NCBI RefSeq assembly: GCF_030272615.1
Contig: NC_081412.1
Coordinates: 100,379,796-100,443,795 of the forward strand
Source: Cryptomeria japonica
Taxonomy: Eukaryota > Streptophyta > Pinopsida > Cupressales > Cupressaceae
DNA: 64,000 bases
Direction: 5' to 3'
Below are positions 11,229-21,911 of the stretch, in pieces. A program made the translations under genes and the position numbers. The notes beneath the pieces are model-generated. The model made no database searches. It had not been told where the DNA came from and was given only the letters and a program-made list of their open reading frames with translations. Numbering within the stretch: position 1 is the stretch's first letter; each line of letters starts with the position of its first letter.

Positions 11229-11660
11229 TTATCTAGCATCTTGTAGGTCAAGCTTCAGTTGTCCATTCTCACTCTCAAGTCTGCAAAATTCTTTAGATTT
11301 TTCTTTTAGGAAATGAGCAAGCTTTTCTTCATTCTTCTTCTTTTCTCCAATCTCTTTTGTCAATCTCATCAAAATAGCTTCCATTTCATTCTTCTTGATT
11401 GTATTCGTTCTAGCTAGTCTATCACATTCTTCTTTCTTTTCCCTCAAGGATTTTTCATCAATGCTCTAAATTTCTTTCAGCTTAAGCTAATCAACAAGTT
11501 TCTTTCTCTTTTCCCTTGATTTGTTCAACTGATCCTTCAATGTTTTAATATATACTTTAGCATCTTTCATATTTACTTTCACTTGTCAGTTCTCATCTTA
11601 TGCATGATCAAGATCTTCAAGAGAAACAACTAGTTGCTTTCTCATACTACCAAAATCCAT
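11229..11660 (-). pseudogene. Coiled-coil ORF1 start of element C, broken
   Basis: The frame starts at ATG 11658-11660, directly after the primer site, and runs to 11229 with several stops. It aligns by eye with the first 140 residues of ORF1 in element B: both start M-x(4)-R-K-Q-L, both have a basic R-x-K-R-x-x-L block, and both carry N-E-M ... K-E-I ... K-K-N-E-E-x-L. It is predicted as a long charged coiled coil. The zinc-knuckle half is lost at the truncation. This shows that a coil as the first coding domain is a family trait, not an accident of B. Confidence 0.65.
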
Positions 11661-11714
11661 TGATTCACCTTTTTGGATCAACCTCAAGCTGTTAGAATTT
11701 TTCTAATGAACTAG

Positions 11715-11726
11715 GCTTTGATACCA
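11715..11726 (-). promoter_or_regulatory. Primer binding site of element C
   Basis: The minus strand reads TGGTATCAAAGC two bases from the LTR, one base from the initiator Met tRNA site. It is identical to the site in element D. Confidence 0.8.
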
Positions 11727-11728
11727 AT

Positions 11729-12755
11729 TGTTGGAATCAAGGAATACTAAGAGGGGGGCAAATCATTGTTCTACAATTTTTGACTTTGCTAATCTATCCT
11801 TTAAACCACTTAATGCATATGAAGGAAATTAAAGTGCACAAACACAAAGCAAAGATCAACATCACCATAATACCAAGATTTTAACATGGAAACCTGGTTA
11901 AGGGAAAAACCATGGTGGGATTCAAACCCACAATATTAGTATACTATTAAAAGTATAAAAATATTACATTGGGGAAATGCACATGCATTCAGGCACACTC
12001 CCTAGAGCTCACTGCTCAATGTTTATAAATAAGGGCTACAACCTAGAAGGCTTACTGCCTTAAAAATGTTTGTCAGTGATTACAATGAATTTTGAACTAT
12101 GAAGTAGCATCAACAAATTCCTAGATATAGTTTTGGTTAAGCACAAAACATATTCTAACTCTTCTTTGTTCTAATATTCTGCAACATACCAGAGCACTAA
12201 TCTTCACCTCGTGCATGTGAAATTGCACAGAATCTCTAATACACACATCCGACACAATCATCAATCACCAAAATGATCAAATAAACCTATCTTATGTATC
12301 TGCATCACTGATTTAGGTCACCACCATCTTGGCTTCAAGAACACGTCACAAAAGATGAAACATGTACACAAGTCAACTCAATTCGATCCAAAAACAACTA
12401 AGCGAACCAAAACAAAATGTCCAGACGCTTCCCACCAATTGGCTTACCGACCTTGAATACACAAACAACTGCAAAAATCAATTTGCAAGATCCACAAACA
12501 AAATTACCACATGTTACCATAAATAACCACTGTTCTAGCCAAAAACATGATTACCAGATCTTCTAGCTTACACAAAACTTAACACCAGAGTCCACAAACC
12601 TGGAATAAGGTAAATTACATGTCTACAAAATTTCTCTAAAATCCACAAAGAATAATACTCAACCAAGATAATCTACCAACCAAAACACTGTACACTATGT
12701 CGGATACACTATTCTCAGCGAACCTCACCAATGCTTGATCAATCTCCAATCAATT
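11729..12755 (-). repeat. 5' LTR of element C, left portion
   Basis: Starts TGTTGGAATCAAGG on the + strand and runs into the insertion point of element D. With 21567-21669 it makes an LTR of about 1.13 kb. Its partner LTR is not in the window. Confidence 0.72.
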
Positions 12756-14442
12756 TGTTGAACACAATGTACCATTGAGAGGGGGATGAACCAGTGGTTC
12801 TTGAAATCTTTTCCTTTTAATCAACCTTGGAATATCAGTTATCACCCTAAGCACTAAACAATCAAACTCGTAAGATAAATGTGGATATCAAAAGATGCAA
12901 ACACACAAATGCATAACCCACAACAATAGATATACGAGGAAAAACCAATATGGGAAAAACCTCAGCGAGAAATGTTGCTAGAGTCTACTACTCCAATCAT
13001 GCCTCACAATGGAGCAATAGATTATAATGATTTAGGGTACCAACGCCTACTAATTTAGGGCACCAACCCATACACCAAGCTCCAACTCAGCGTTGTATAA
13101 TGAAATACAATTTTGATACAATTATAGCACCTAGTTGCAAATGAAATATGCAACACCTGATCAATGGATTTCTATCGGTTAACAACCTCCTCTTCTTCAA
13201 TGGTTCTCAAACCACTAGTAATTTGATTACTCTCTGATCACTCATCGGTTACTCCAAGCCTCTCTTCTTTCTCCCTTGGCCTCACATCGCACTGTGTCAC
13301 TCTTGGATGCCTTCTCAACCAATCATTTGTCACCAGTTTGCTTGACTATTATAACTGTAACAGTTTGTCGATTACTCTATCTCTACCGGTTAGACCCTCT
13401 CAATGGTTCACCTACTAACTCACACTGCAACTATCTTAGAGTAACTCTCAAGTAGAAAATCTTTCTCCTTGCTCAGGCTCTCTTCTTTCTCACTCTTCGC
13501 ATCAAGCATCAACTAATTTCAGCCTCAAGCTGACATGTTTATCTTTTAGGGTTCCTATCAAAAAGCATTCAAATAGTGTCGTGTTAGGTTTTGCCTTCAC
13601 CAACTTGATCCATATTAGATTTGATCCGATCTTCTTTTCCAGAGAGATGATATGCATGTCATCAATCAACACCTCCAATATCTCGCATTTCAATGTGCGT
13701 TTTCTATATTTGGATATCTGCACTATGCTTTTCTGCATTTTTTTGTCAAATGCCATTAACGACTCAACTATTTCCTTCAGCAAATGGGTATGAAGATCAG
13801 ATCTTCTTGAAGGATTAGTATAATCACTTGCCACCTTGTCTTCCTCGAGCCATAATCTTCTGCCATCCTCCCATGACTTGTGAGTTCTTCATAAAAGTTG
13901 ACCTGCTTGCTGACTATTATGTCAATGAATAGTTAACTAACCTATGCATGATCACCACCTGTCTTTCAACTATCATCTTGGTTGACATCCACCTCTTCTT
14001 GGTTTGCTATGTTGGTTTGACATTCTTCATTGACCAAGATTGACTACCGGTTCAACTCACCGTACCAGTAAAACCTAACTCCACTGGTGGGCCTTCATAC
14101 CTACATACCTTTTTTCTATCAATGGATCAACTTGGCCTTCCATCAGACATGTTGGTCCTACTATTCAGTCCATTTACCGGTAGCATTAAAAATCTCTGAG
14201 TATACCGGTTTACTTCCTTTAGTTATTCTCTTGCTTTCTTTCTTTGCCTTGCCAGTGGTCCTTCTTTAATGGTAGATGATGCATTTCATGTATATCGACA
14301 ACCTTCCTTCTATCTGCTTACACACATATGGATCGACATCATTATGTATTACTTCTCCCATACCGGTCACCACTTCTTACTCACCGATGACCATGCCAAA
14401 CTAGTTGACATGAATGACAACCTAATGCCAATAATAACAACA
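12756..14442 (-). repeat. 3' LTR of element D
   Basis: 1,687 bp, from TGTTGAACACAATG to ATAACAACA on the + strand. It matches 19950-21566 throughout, with many substitutions and small indels. The outer end carries a short AT/AAC expansion absent from the partner. Shared cassette at 12933-12970; several ACCGGT sites, for example near 13386, 14047 and 14177. Confidence 0.9.
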
Positions 14443-14690
14443 ATCTCCCCCTTTGGCATTGATGTCAAATCACTACAAGACTTCAAACCAGTAGATTTCT
14501 CCCCCTTTGACACAATGACAAAGGGTCAGGGTACTTTATACTCCCCCTTTGATTCACACTTATCTCCCCCTTAGTCAAATCTTTTCTTAGTGATTATAGC
14601 TGATACTAAGATACAACCCTGAACTTTCCCTATGATCAGCATGTGGCTCAAGAGATATAGATGCTACTATGAACTCCCCCTAAACCATAT
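14443..14690 (-). promoter_or_regulatory. Multiple polypurine tracts of element D
   Basis: Five purine runs on the minus strand, each AAGGGGGAG-like, at about 14444-14456, 14497-14510, 14540-14551, 14561-14573 and 14672-14682. The first abuts the LTR and is the likely plus-strand primer. Confidence 0.75.
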
Positions 14691-14704
14691 AACTTCTTAC
14701 AAAC

Positions 14705-15483
14705 TTAAGTGCATGAGGTAGGTGACACGACTCCCAACTTGTGTCTTAAGTACTCAAAAGTGCTTACCGGCAATGGTTTGGTGGAGATGTCTACCACTTG
14801 TTCTCCTGTAGGGACATATTCCATCTTTACTTCATGTCCTTCAACCTTCTCTCTGAGAAAATGATACTTGATGGCTATATGTTTTTTCCTTGAATCCATC
14901 ACCAGATTCTTGATATGTTGATGGCACTTGAATTATCACACCGGATGGGAATAGAATCAAAGATGTCCACTTGTATTTCCTTGAGGGTTTGCTTCATCTA
15001 AAGCACCTGAGAGTAGCATGTAGCAACAATAATGTATTGTGCTTCAACAATTGATAGGGAGACTGAATCCTGATTCTTGCTATGCCATGAGACCAACTGG
15101 TCAACTAGAAAGAATGCACCACCACTTGTTCTCTTTCGGTCATCAATGCAACCTCACCAATCAACATCAGTATATGCTTCCAAGATGAATTCCCCTTGTT
15201 TAGGGTACCATAAACCATAATTGAGTGTTCCTTGTAGGTACCTAAAAATTCTGCTTACGACATTCATATGGGATTGCTTAGGTGCAGCTTGAAATCTAGC
15301 CACCATGCACACTGCCTGCACTATATCTAGTCTAGAAGTATTAATATACAATAAGTTGCCTATCATGGATCTATACAATGTCTGATCCACCACTGGTGAT
15401 TCATCATTCTTTCTTAATTTGCTTCCAGTCACCATGGGGGTACTCACTGGTTTGCAGTCTTCTATTTGAAACTTCTTTAACAT
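14705..15483 (-). pseudogene. pol: Ty1/copia RNase H (element D), broken
   Basis: After RT the frame reads the conserved copia connection C-K-P-V-S-T-P-M, then Y-R-S-M-I-G-N-L-L-Y, then the first RNase H block A-Y-T-D-V-D-W near 15160. Stops and a frame change follow. The last 65 codons (14902-14705) end with V-D-I-S-T-K-P-L, the usual copia C-terminus with Phe changed to Ser, then Y-L-R-H-K-L-G-V and a stop. The enzyme would remove RNA from the cDNA hybrid. It is inactive as it stands. Confidence 0.88.
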
Positions 15484-16240
15484 ATCATTTGCATACTTGG
15501 TTTGTGAGATAAAGATTCCCTTATCTAGCTATGATATCTACAAACAAAGGAAGTATGACAATTCTCCAAGCATTGACATCTCAAATTTTGACTGCATCTA
15601 ATTGGCAAATTCTTTGCAAAGAATGTCCTTGTATCCTCCAAAAATAATGTCATCTACATACACAACCACAATGATCATGTGATTTCCATCTTTCTTGATG
15701 TATAAATTGTTGTTAGCACTCCCCTTTTTGAATCCTTTCTCCTTTAGGTATTGATCTAGCCTTGAATACCATGCTCTAGGAGCTTGCTTTAAACCATACA
15801 AGGCTTTCTTCAACTGGCACACAAAGGTTTCATCATCATATAACAAAAACCCTTTCGGTTGCTCCATGTACACTTCTTCTTCCAAATTTCCATTTAGGAA
15901 GGCAGATTTTACATCCATTTGAGACACCTTATAACCCTTATAGAAAGAAAAAGCTAGAAACATTCTAAGTGCTTCTAATATAGCTACCAATGCAAATGTT
16001 TCTTCAAAATCAATGCCCTCTAGTTGAGAGTAACCATTGCACACAAGTCTAGCTTTATGCCTAACAATTTTACCTTCTTCATTCATCTTATTCCGGTAGA
16101 CCCATTTAATTCCAATGATGTTCTTGTCTTTTGGTCTAGGGACTAATTCCCAAGTCTTGTTCTTCTCAATCTGCTACAACTCTTCTTCCATGGAATCCAT
16201 CCATTTCTGACTTTTGATGACCTCATTGAATGTTTTAGTT
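15484..16240 (-). pseudogene. pol: Ty1/copia reverse transcriptase (RVT_2 type, element D), broken
   Basis: Begins around 16170 with the W-E-L-V-P-R-P linker and G-I-K-W-V-Y-R. An open block of 162 codons (16086-15598) holds the palm: K-A-R-L-V-C-N-G-Y, Q-M-D-V-K-S-A-F-L-N-G with the first catalytic Asp, A-L-Y-G-L-K-Q-A-P-R-A-W, and an intact Y-V-D-D box near 15655. The conserved G-I-F-I-S-Q-T-K-Y block follows after stops and is followed by RNase H. Catalytic residues survive, but the reading frame does not. Confidence 0.92.
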
Positions 16241-16353
16241 TCTACTTTATCCATGAGGCATAAGTTGACTTGTTCATCATTACGGACAGGTCTTCTCCTA
16301 GTCTACACACCATCACTCTTATTACCTAAATTTTTCTCTTTCGGGTGGTTCAT

Positions 16354-17300
16354 CTACACATACCAGTTAGGAGCCTTTTTGGATGATTCTTCTGGTTCAT
16401 TGTCTGAATGAGATTCCTCACTATCATCACCGGAGTCATCATATTGGTTCTCATGTGCTTGTCTTCCTTTGTGCATATCCTCATCAACTCTTACATGCAC
16501 ACTCTCAATGACTCTCCTTAGTCTTTTATTGTAGCATTTATAGGCCTTGTTGTTAGTTCCTTCATTACTCCTAAAATCAAAACTACCTAAACCATCCATA
16601 TCCCTCTTGATAAAACACTTGCTACCAAATACCTGGAAGTATTTGATTGATGGTTTTTGGTCATACCATAACTCATAAGACATCATTCTATTGTTTGTTC
16701 TTAGTTGAACCCAGTTCAAGGTATATGCAGTGGTATGAACTGCTTCCTTCCAATACATGTTCGACAAACTTGCATCATTTAACAAGGTTTTGGCCATCTC
16801 CTTGACTATCCTATTCTTCCTTTCTACCACACCATTTTGCTGTGGTGTCCTGGGGGTTGATTAGTGCCTTTTGATTCCATGTCTTTCACAGTAATCTTCA
16901 AACTCATTTGATGTGAACTCTCCACCCTGGTCTAATCTTAATCATTTCAATTTGCACCCACTTTCCTTCTCCACCATCTTCCTAAAGATCTTGAATCTAT
17001 CAAATGCTTGTGATAATTTATCTTATAGGAAAGTGACCCATGTCATTCTTGAATAGTCATCAATGAAGAGTATAAAATATATTTCACCGACAAGAGCTCT
17101 TGTCCTAGTTGGACCACACAAATCTGTATGTACTATTTCAAGTGGTCTTCAGGTTTTGTGTTCTTTTGTCCTAAAGCTCACTTTAGTATGCTTACCTTTC
17201 ACACTTTTATCACAAAATGTGCTCACTGGTTTTATAATTTATGTGGCCTAATCTTTTGTGCCATAACCAACTTTCATCCACTTGTCCCAACATACATTGG
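16354..17300 (-). pseudogene. int: Ty1/copia integrase (element D), broken
   Basis: The zinc finger (17250-17150) is degenerate but L-G-H-I-N-Y-K is readable. The core carries the D,D-35-E triad: Asp in H-T-D-L-C-G-P near 17120, Asp in L-D-Q-G-G-E-F near 16930, and Glu in M-V-E-R-K-N (codon 16822-16824). The frame is open from 16830 to 16354 through W-K-E-A-V and the variable Asp/Glu/Ser-rich C-terminal part; upstream it is cut by several stops. It would insert cDNA into the chromosome. All three catalytic residues remain. Confidence 0.88.
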
Positions 17301-17694
17301 GATTCAAACATTCTTTTAGATTATATTCATTGTCATATGTCCTCTTGCCTTTGGCTATAGTTTGACTGGTACTCTCCTTCTTTATCTGGTAGCTGGTAGA
17401 ATCCAAGGTGAATTTATAACCTTTGTCACACATCTCACTCACACTCAGCAAGTTGTGCTTCAAGCCTTCCATATAATACATGTCATGTGCTTTCAGTTTT
17501 CCATCAATGTTTAGAGTACCTTTTCCCTTTATCTTGATCGATGAGTTGTCTCCAAATCTTACTGAGCCACCATTCCAGTCTTCAAGTTTGATAAATTTAT
17601 TTTTATCACCAGTCATGTGGTTGTAACAGCCACTGTCTATAACCCATAGATTTTTTCTTTCATCATGTAGGGCAATCTACACTATCAGACTTTA
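17248..17694 (-). pseudogene. pro: Aspartic protease of element D
   Basis: The active site reads W-V-I-D-S-G-C-Y-N-H-M near 17646-17612, the standard copia form. The sequence then runs open for 122 codons, including H-N-L-L-S-V-S-E-M, the usual end of the copia protease before gag-pre-integrase. It lies between the Gag zinc knuckles and integrase and in the same frame. Two stops separate it from the knuckles upstream. Confidence 0.85.
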
Positions 17695-18900
17695 TTATGC
17701 CTTGTGCTTTTCTTTCTCAACCCAAACCGGTTTTGTTTCCTTCTTCTTATTAGCTACAATTTTGCGCTCCGGATTAACTACCGGCTCCTGATCAGGATCT
17801 ATTCTCTTTTGCTTTATTTTCCTATTCTTACAAAACTTTTCTATATGTCCAAACTCTTGATAGTTATAACATTTCACATTTTCATTGAAGGATGAATCTT
17901 TGAAACTATTGTAGGACACTAGTTTACTTTTCCTACATTTAAAACTCCTATGACCAAATCCATTGCATTGATAATAGACAACATTCATATCCCAGAGTTC
18001 ATTAAATGGGTTTCTACTTTCATAGCTCATAGTGGGCTTATTGGTTAATCTACAATCAGCTAACCTATGTCTAAATTTGTTACACCGGTAACAATAACCA
18101 TGAAATTTTGGAGCATACCGGTTAGGTTGCCTCAGTCCTGCAAATGACTGTCTCACTAGGGATCTTCCTTTCATGCTTCTAACTCTAGTGAATCCTTCAT
18201 TATCAACTCTTTCATTTCTCCTAAGATTTGTATTCTGGTACATTGAGTGTGGCCTCCAGTTCATTGATTGTGTATATTGATTTATGTGGTGGTTTCTAAC
18301 AGCTTCTGCATAAGTCTTCTTACCGTTATCCTTGCTTACTATGAATGTCTTCTTCTCTTCACCTTCATTTGAAGAAGTGACCTGTATCTCCTTATCAGAT
18401 GTGTCTTTGTTGTTTGAACTTTTTCCTTATTCAAATCCTAAGCCACTGGTATCTTTAGATTGTTTCTGTTTGCTCAACATCTTGTCTAAGGCTTCAGTGC
18501 TGCCTTCATATTTTCTTCTCACTTTCATTTCTTTCTTACTCTTTTCAAGATCCTCTCTGAGCTTCACAATTTCTTCTTCCAGATCTTGATGCTCATTTTC
18601 CTTCTTCATCAGATCAAAGGATGTAACTACACATATCCTCATGGCTTCTTACAACTAGAGTTTCAAGTCAGATATAACTTGATTGGACTCATCCAGGGAT
18701 TGCTTCAAGAGACCTTGTTCTTCTACTACAACAAGCTTGAACTTCTTGAATTCTCTTCTTGTTCTACTCAACTCCTCAAGAGCACTTATGAGCTCATCTT
18801 CTATATCCACTTCACCCTCAATGTCTTCTTCTTCCTCATCTTCACCAACCAGTTCATCAAGTACCATAAAGAGATTAACTTTTCTTTCATTCTCATAGTA
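17695..18900 (-). pseudogene. gag: Gag second module of element D: acidic coil plus three CCHC knuckles
   Basis: In frame with the capsid part upstream. First comes an acidic stretch rich in Glu and Asp (about 18867-18770), then a coiled coil (18642-18430) ending in the motif D-T-S-G-L-G-F-E, then a basic region and three zinc knuckles (18130-17830). Each knuckle has one substitution: Gly before His is Arg in the first, the first Cys is Tyr in the second, and the second Cys is Tyr in the third. The same order occurs in B (without the acidic part) and E. It probably helps RNA binding and particle assembly; inference only. Confidence 0.75.
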
Positions 18901-19875
18901 GTCATCTTTTGAGGCACTTTCTTCATTTGTGGCATAATCCTCAATAGAGTATAGGATGTTCTGCTTTTGGTAGCCTCTTCTTCCTTTCCGGTAGACATTC
19001 CTTTCTTTTTATTGAGCGATAGATCTACAAAAACTTCTCTGCTCATCTCCATTGGTTTCATTATAAGGACATTTTGTAGCAAAGTGTCCAACTTTACCAT
19101 AGTTGAAGCATCTGAGTGGTAACTTTCCTTTATACTTGTCGGATCCTCTCTTGAGATTTATGACAAATTTTTCTACCTTTTCATCCAATTCTTCACTAGA
19201 TCCTTTATGAGCAACCTCTTCTTTGCCCATTTTGGTGGAATTGAACATTGCCTCTTTCCTTGAGGATGCTTCATGAGTTTTTCTCATTTCATAGGCTATT
19301 AGAGATCCAAATAGCTCATCCATTATGAAGGTCTTCAGATCCTTAGCTTCCTCTATGGAATAAACATTAGTATCATACTTAGATGTGAGAAATCTAAGTA
19401 CTTTATTGACAATAATCTCATCTGCAATTTCTTCTCCAAGTCCTCTAATGGTGTTCATAGTTTCATCTATTCTGTGAAGGTAGTTTGCAATCTTTTCTTC
19501 ATCCTTCATCTTGATACCTTCAAGTTGACCCCTTAGTGTTTGTATCTTGGCCTCTTTGACTTTGGCATCTCCTTCAAATAACCTCTGCATTTTATCCCAA
19601 GTCTCCTTGGTGGATGTACAGTGCATGACCTTGACAAACTCATTATCAGATAACCCACTTAAGATAGCATGTTTAGCCTTTGCATTATTCTCATACTCAT
19701 TCTTAGCATTCGGATTAGTAGGAGGAACAGTAGGGACAGTATACCCATTCTTGACAAATATCCACACATCAAAACCAAGGGAGGAAATATAGGTCTCCAT
19801 TATTCTGCTCTAGAAGACATAGTTAGATCCATCAAACATGGGGGCTTTTGAGGAGGTGGACTAATTTCTTGGCAT
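18901..19875 (-). pseudogene. gag: Gag capsid domain (UBN2/copia-type) with CCHC, element D, broken
   Basis: The likely start is ATG 19873-19875, about 60 bases inside the primer site, with S-T-S-S-K-A-P-M-F-D-G-S-N-Y, a typical copia Gag N-terminus. Two early stops follow; one is at the Trp normally found after F-D-G-x-N-Y. From 19800 the domain is open for 263 codons with W-D-K-M-Q-R-L, L-R-G-Q-L-E and I-A-N-Y-L-H-R, all usual for the copia-type gag polypeptide. It ends in a zinc knuckle (C-F-N-Y-G-K-V-G-H) whose second Cys is Tyr. Confidence 0.88.
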
Positions 19876-19935
19876 TGTGTTCCTTGACCAGAATCTATGC
19901 AAACTACAGAAAGATTTATTCAACTGGGAACCTAG

Positions 19936-19947
19936 GCTTTGATACCA
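19936..19947 (-). promoter_or_regulatory. Primer binding site of element D
   Basis: TGGTATCAAAGC on the minus strand, two bases from the 5' LTR; initiator Met tRNA type with one mismatch. Confidence 0.82.
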
Positions 19948-19949
19948 AT

Positions 19950-21566
19950 TGTTGAACACAATGTACCACTGAGAGGGGCGTGGATCAGTGGTTCTTGGAA
20001 TACCGATTATCACCCTAAGAAATAAACAATCAAACTAGTAAGATAAATATGGATATCAAAAGAGGCAACTCACAAATGCATAACCCACAACACCAGATAT
20101 ACGAGGAAAATCCAATATGGGAAAAACCTTAGTGAGAAATGCTGGTGGAGTCTACGGCTCCAATCCTGCCTCACAATGGAACAACAGATTACAATGATTT
20201 AGGGCACCAACCCCTACACCAAGCTCCAACTCGGTGTTGTATAATGAAATACAATTTTGATACAATTATAGCACTTGGTTGCAAATGAGTTCTGCAACAC
20301 CTGATCAATGAATTTGTGTTGGTTAACAACCTCCTCTTCTTGAATGGTTCTCACACTGCTAGTAATCAGATTACTCTCTCTGATCACTCACCTGTTACTC
20401 CTCACTTCTCTTCTTTCTCCCTTAGCCTCACACTATATTGTGTTAGTCTTGGATGCCTTCTCAACCAATCACTTCTCACTGGTTTGCTTGATTGTTAGAA
20501 CTGCAATAGTTTGTCGATTACTCTATCTCTACCGGTTAGACCCTCTCACTGGTTCATCTGCTAACTGACACTGCAACTTTCTTAGAGTAAACTCTAAGGA
20601 AGATAATGTTTCTCCTTTCTTAGGCTCTCTTTTTTTCTCACTCTTCACATCAAGCATTAACTAATTTCAGCCTCAAGCTGACATATATATCTTTTAGGGT
20701 TTCCACCAAAAAGCATTCAAACAGTGTCGTGTTATGTTTTAAAGTCACCAACTCGATCCGTATTAGATTTTATCTGATCTTCTTTTCCAAAGAGATGATT
20801 TGCATGTCATCGATCAACACCTCCAACATCTCACATTTCAATGTGCATTTTTTATAATTGGATTTGCATTTTTCTATCACACATAATTAATGGCTCGACT
20901 ATTTCCTTCAGCAAACAGGTATGAAGATTAGATCTTCTTGCAGGATTAGTTCAATCACTTGCCACCTTGTCTTCCTTGAGCCGCAATCTTCTACCATCCT
21001 CCCATGACTTGCGGGTTCTTCATAAAAGCTAACTTTCTTGTTGACTATTACGTCGATGAACACTTCACCGACCTGTGCATGATCACCACTTGACTTCCAG
21101 TTGTCATCTTTGTCGACATCCACCTCTACTTAGTTTTCTATGTCAGTTTGACATTATTCATTGACCAAGATTGACTACCCGTTCAACTCACCTTATCGGT
21201 AAAACCTAACTCCACTGATGGGCCTTCATACCTGCGTACCTATTTTCTGTCAGTGGATTAACTTGGCCTTCCATCAAACATGTTGGTCCTACTATTCAGT
21301 CCATTTACGAGCATCATTAAACATCTATGAGTATATACCAGTTTATTTCCTTTAATTTTTCTCTTTCTTGCTTTCTTTGCCTTGTCGGTGGTCCTGCTTT
21401 ATCGGTAGATGATGCATTTCATATGTACCGGTAACCTTCCTTCTATCTTCTTACACACATATGGATTGGCATCATTATGTCGTACTTCTCCCATACCAGT
21501 CACCACTTCTTTCTCATTGGTGACCATGCCAAACCAGTTGACATCAATGACAACTTAATGCCAATA
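19950..21566 (-). repeat. 5' LTR of element D
   Basis: About 1,617 bp, from TGTTGAACACAATG to TTAATGCCAATA on the + strand. The end is assigned so that the flank restores element C. A TATA-like box on the minus strand at 20684-20690 is a promoter candidate. Shared cassette at 20100-20136. Confidence 0.88.
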
Positions 21567-21669
21567 CAATATTCCAGAATGATGAAAACATGAACCGCGG
21601 ATGCCAATTCTGATATGATTTGCCATCAATGACAATATTTCAACATTCATGCAATGTCTCTTGCCAACA
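21567..21669 (-). repeat. 5' LTR of element C, right portion
   Basis: Continues the LTR interrupted at 12755. It ends GTCTCTTGCCAACA, the same CCAACA terminus as B, E and J. Confidence 0.6.
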
Positions 21670-21911
21670 CTTAATTCACTTAATCACATGCAAGGGCACA
21701 CAAAACAAGACAAAAACAAAAAGGAAAACAAAGACAAAAAGGCAAAAGACACACACAAAAAGCTAAAAAATAACAAGACCTCGTGTCAACTAGCCAAAGA
21801 TACTTCAATATCAAAATGTCTCAAGCACTAATATCATTCTTTAAAAATGCCATCTCATGAATACAAGTGATCACATAAAAGAGAAAGAGTACACATCATC
21901 CATGAACTACA
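21670..21911. other. Short spacer between elements C and E
   Basis: 242 bp, A-rich, including a Lys-codon-rich stretch near 21700-21780 that I take as low complexity. Nothing else is recognised. Confidence 0.5.

Larger units (their letters stand above)
11200..12755 (-). mobile_element. Element C: 5' end of a B-related LTR element, split by element D
   Basis: Minus-strand fragment: coding start (11660-11229), primer site (11715-11726) and LTR (11729-12755). The LTR continues after element D at 21567-21669, where it ends in TTGCCAACA. Everything 3' of the first 144 codons is missing, truncated against element A. It shares the U5 motif (AAGAGGGGGG near 11751) and the LTR cassette (11882-11920) with B, D, E and J. 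Confidence 0.75.
12756..21566 (-). mobile_element. Element D: autonomous-type Ty1/copia retrotransposon, decayed
   Basis: An 8.8 kb minus-strand element inserted in the LTR of element C. LTRs at 12756-14442 and 19950-21566 flank gag, protease, integrase, RT and RNase H in copia order. Nearly all of gag-pol is in one frame (19875 to 15154) with scattered stops. The flanking 5-mers CAATT (12751-12755) and CAATA (21567-21571) are a plausible, once-mutated target duplication. Clearly visible LTR differences suggest an older insertion. Confidence 0.9.

Noticed and set aside
21649-21831. Lys-rich 60-codon frame
   Set aside because: A-rich low complexity across the end of an LTR.
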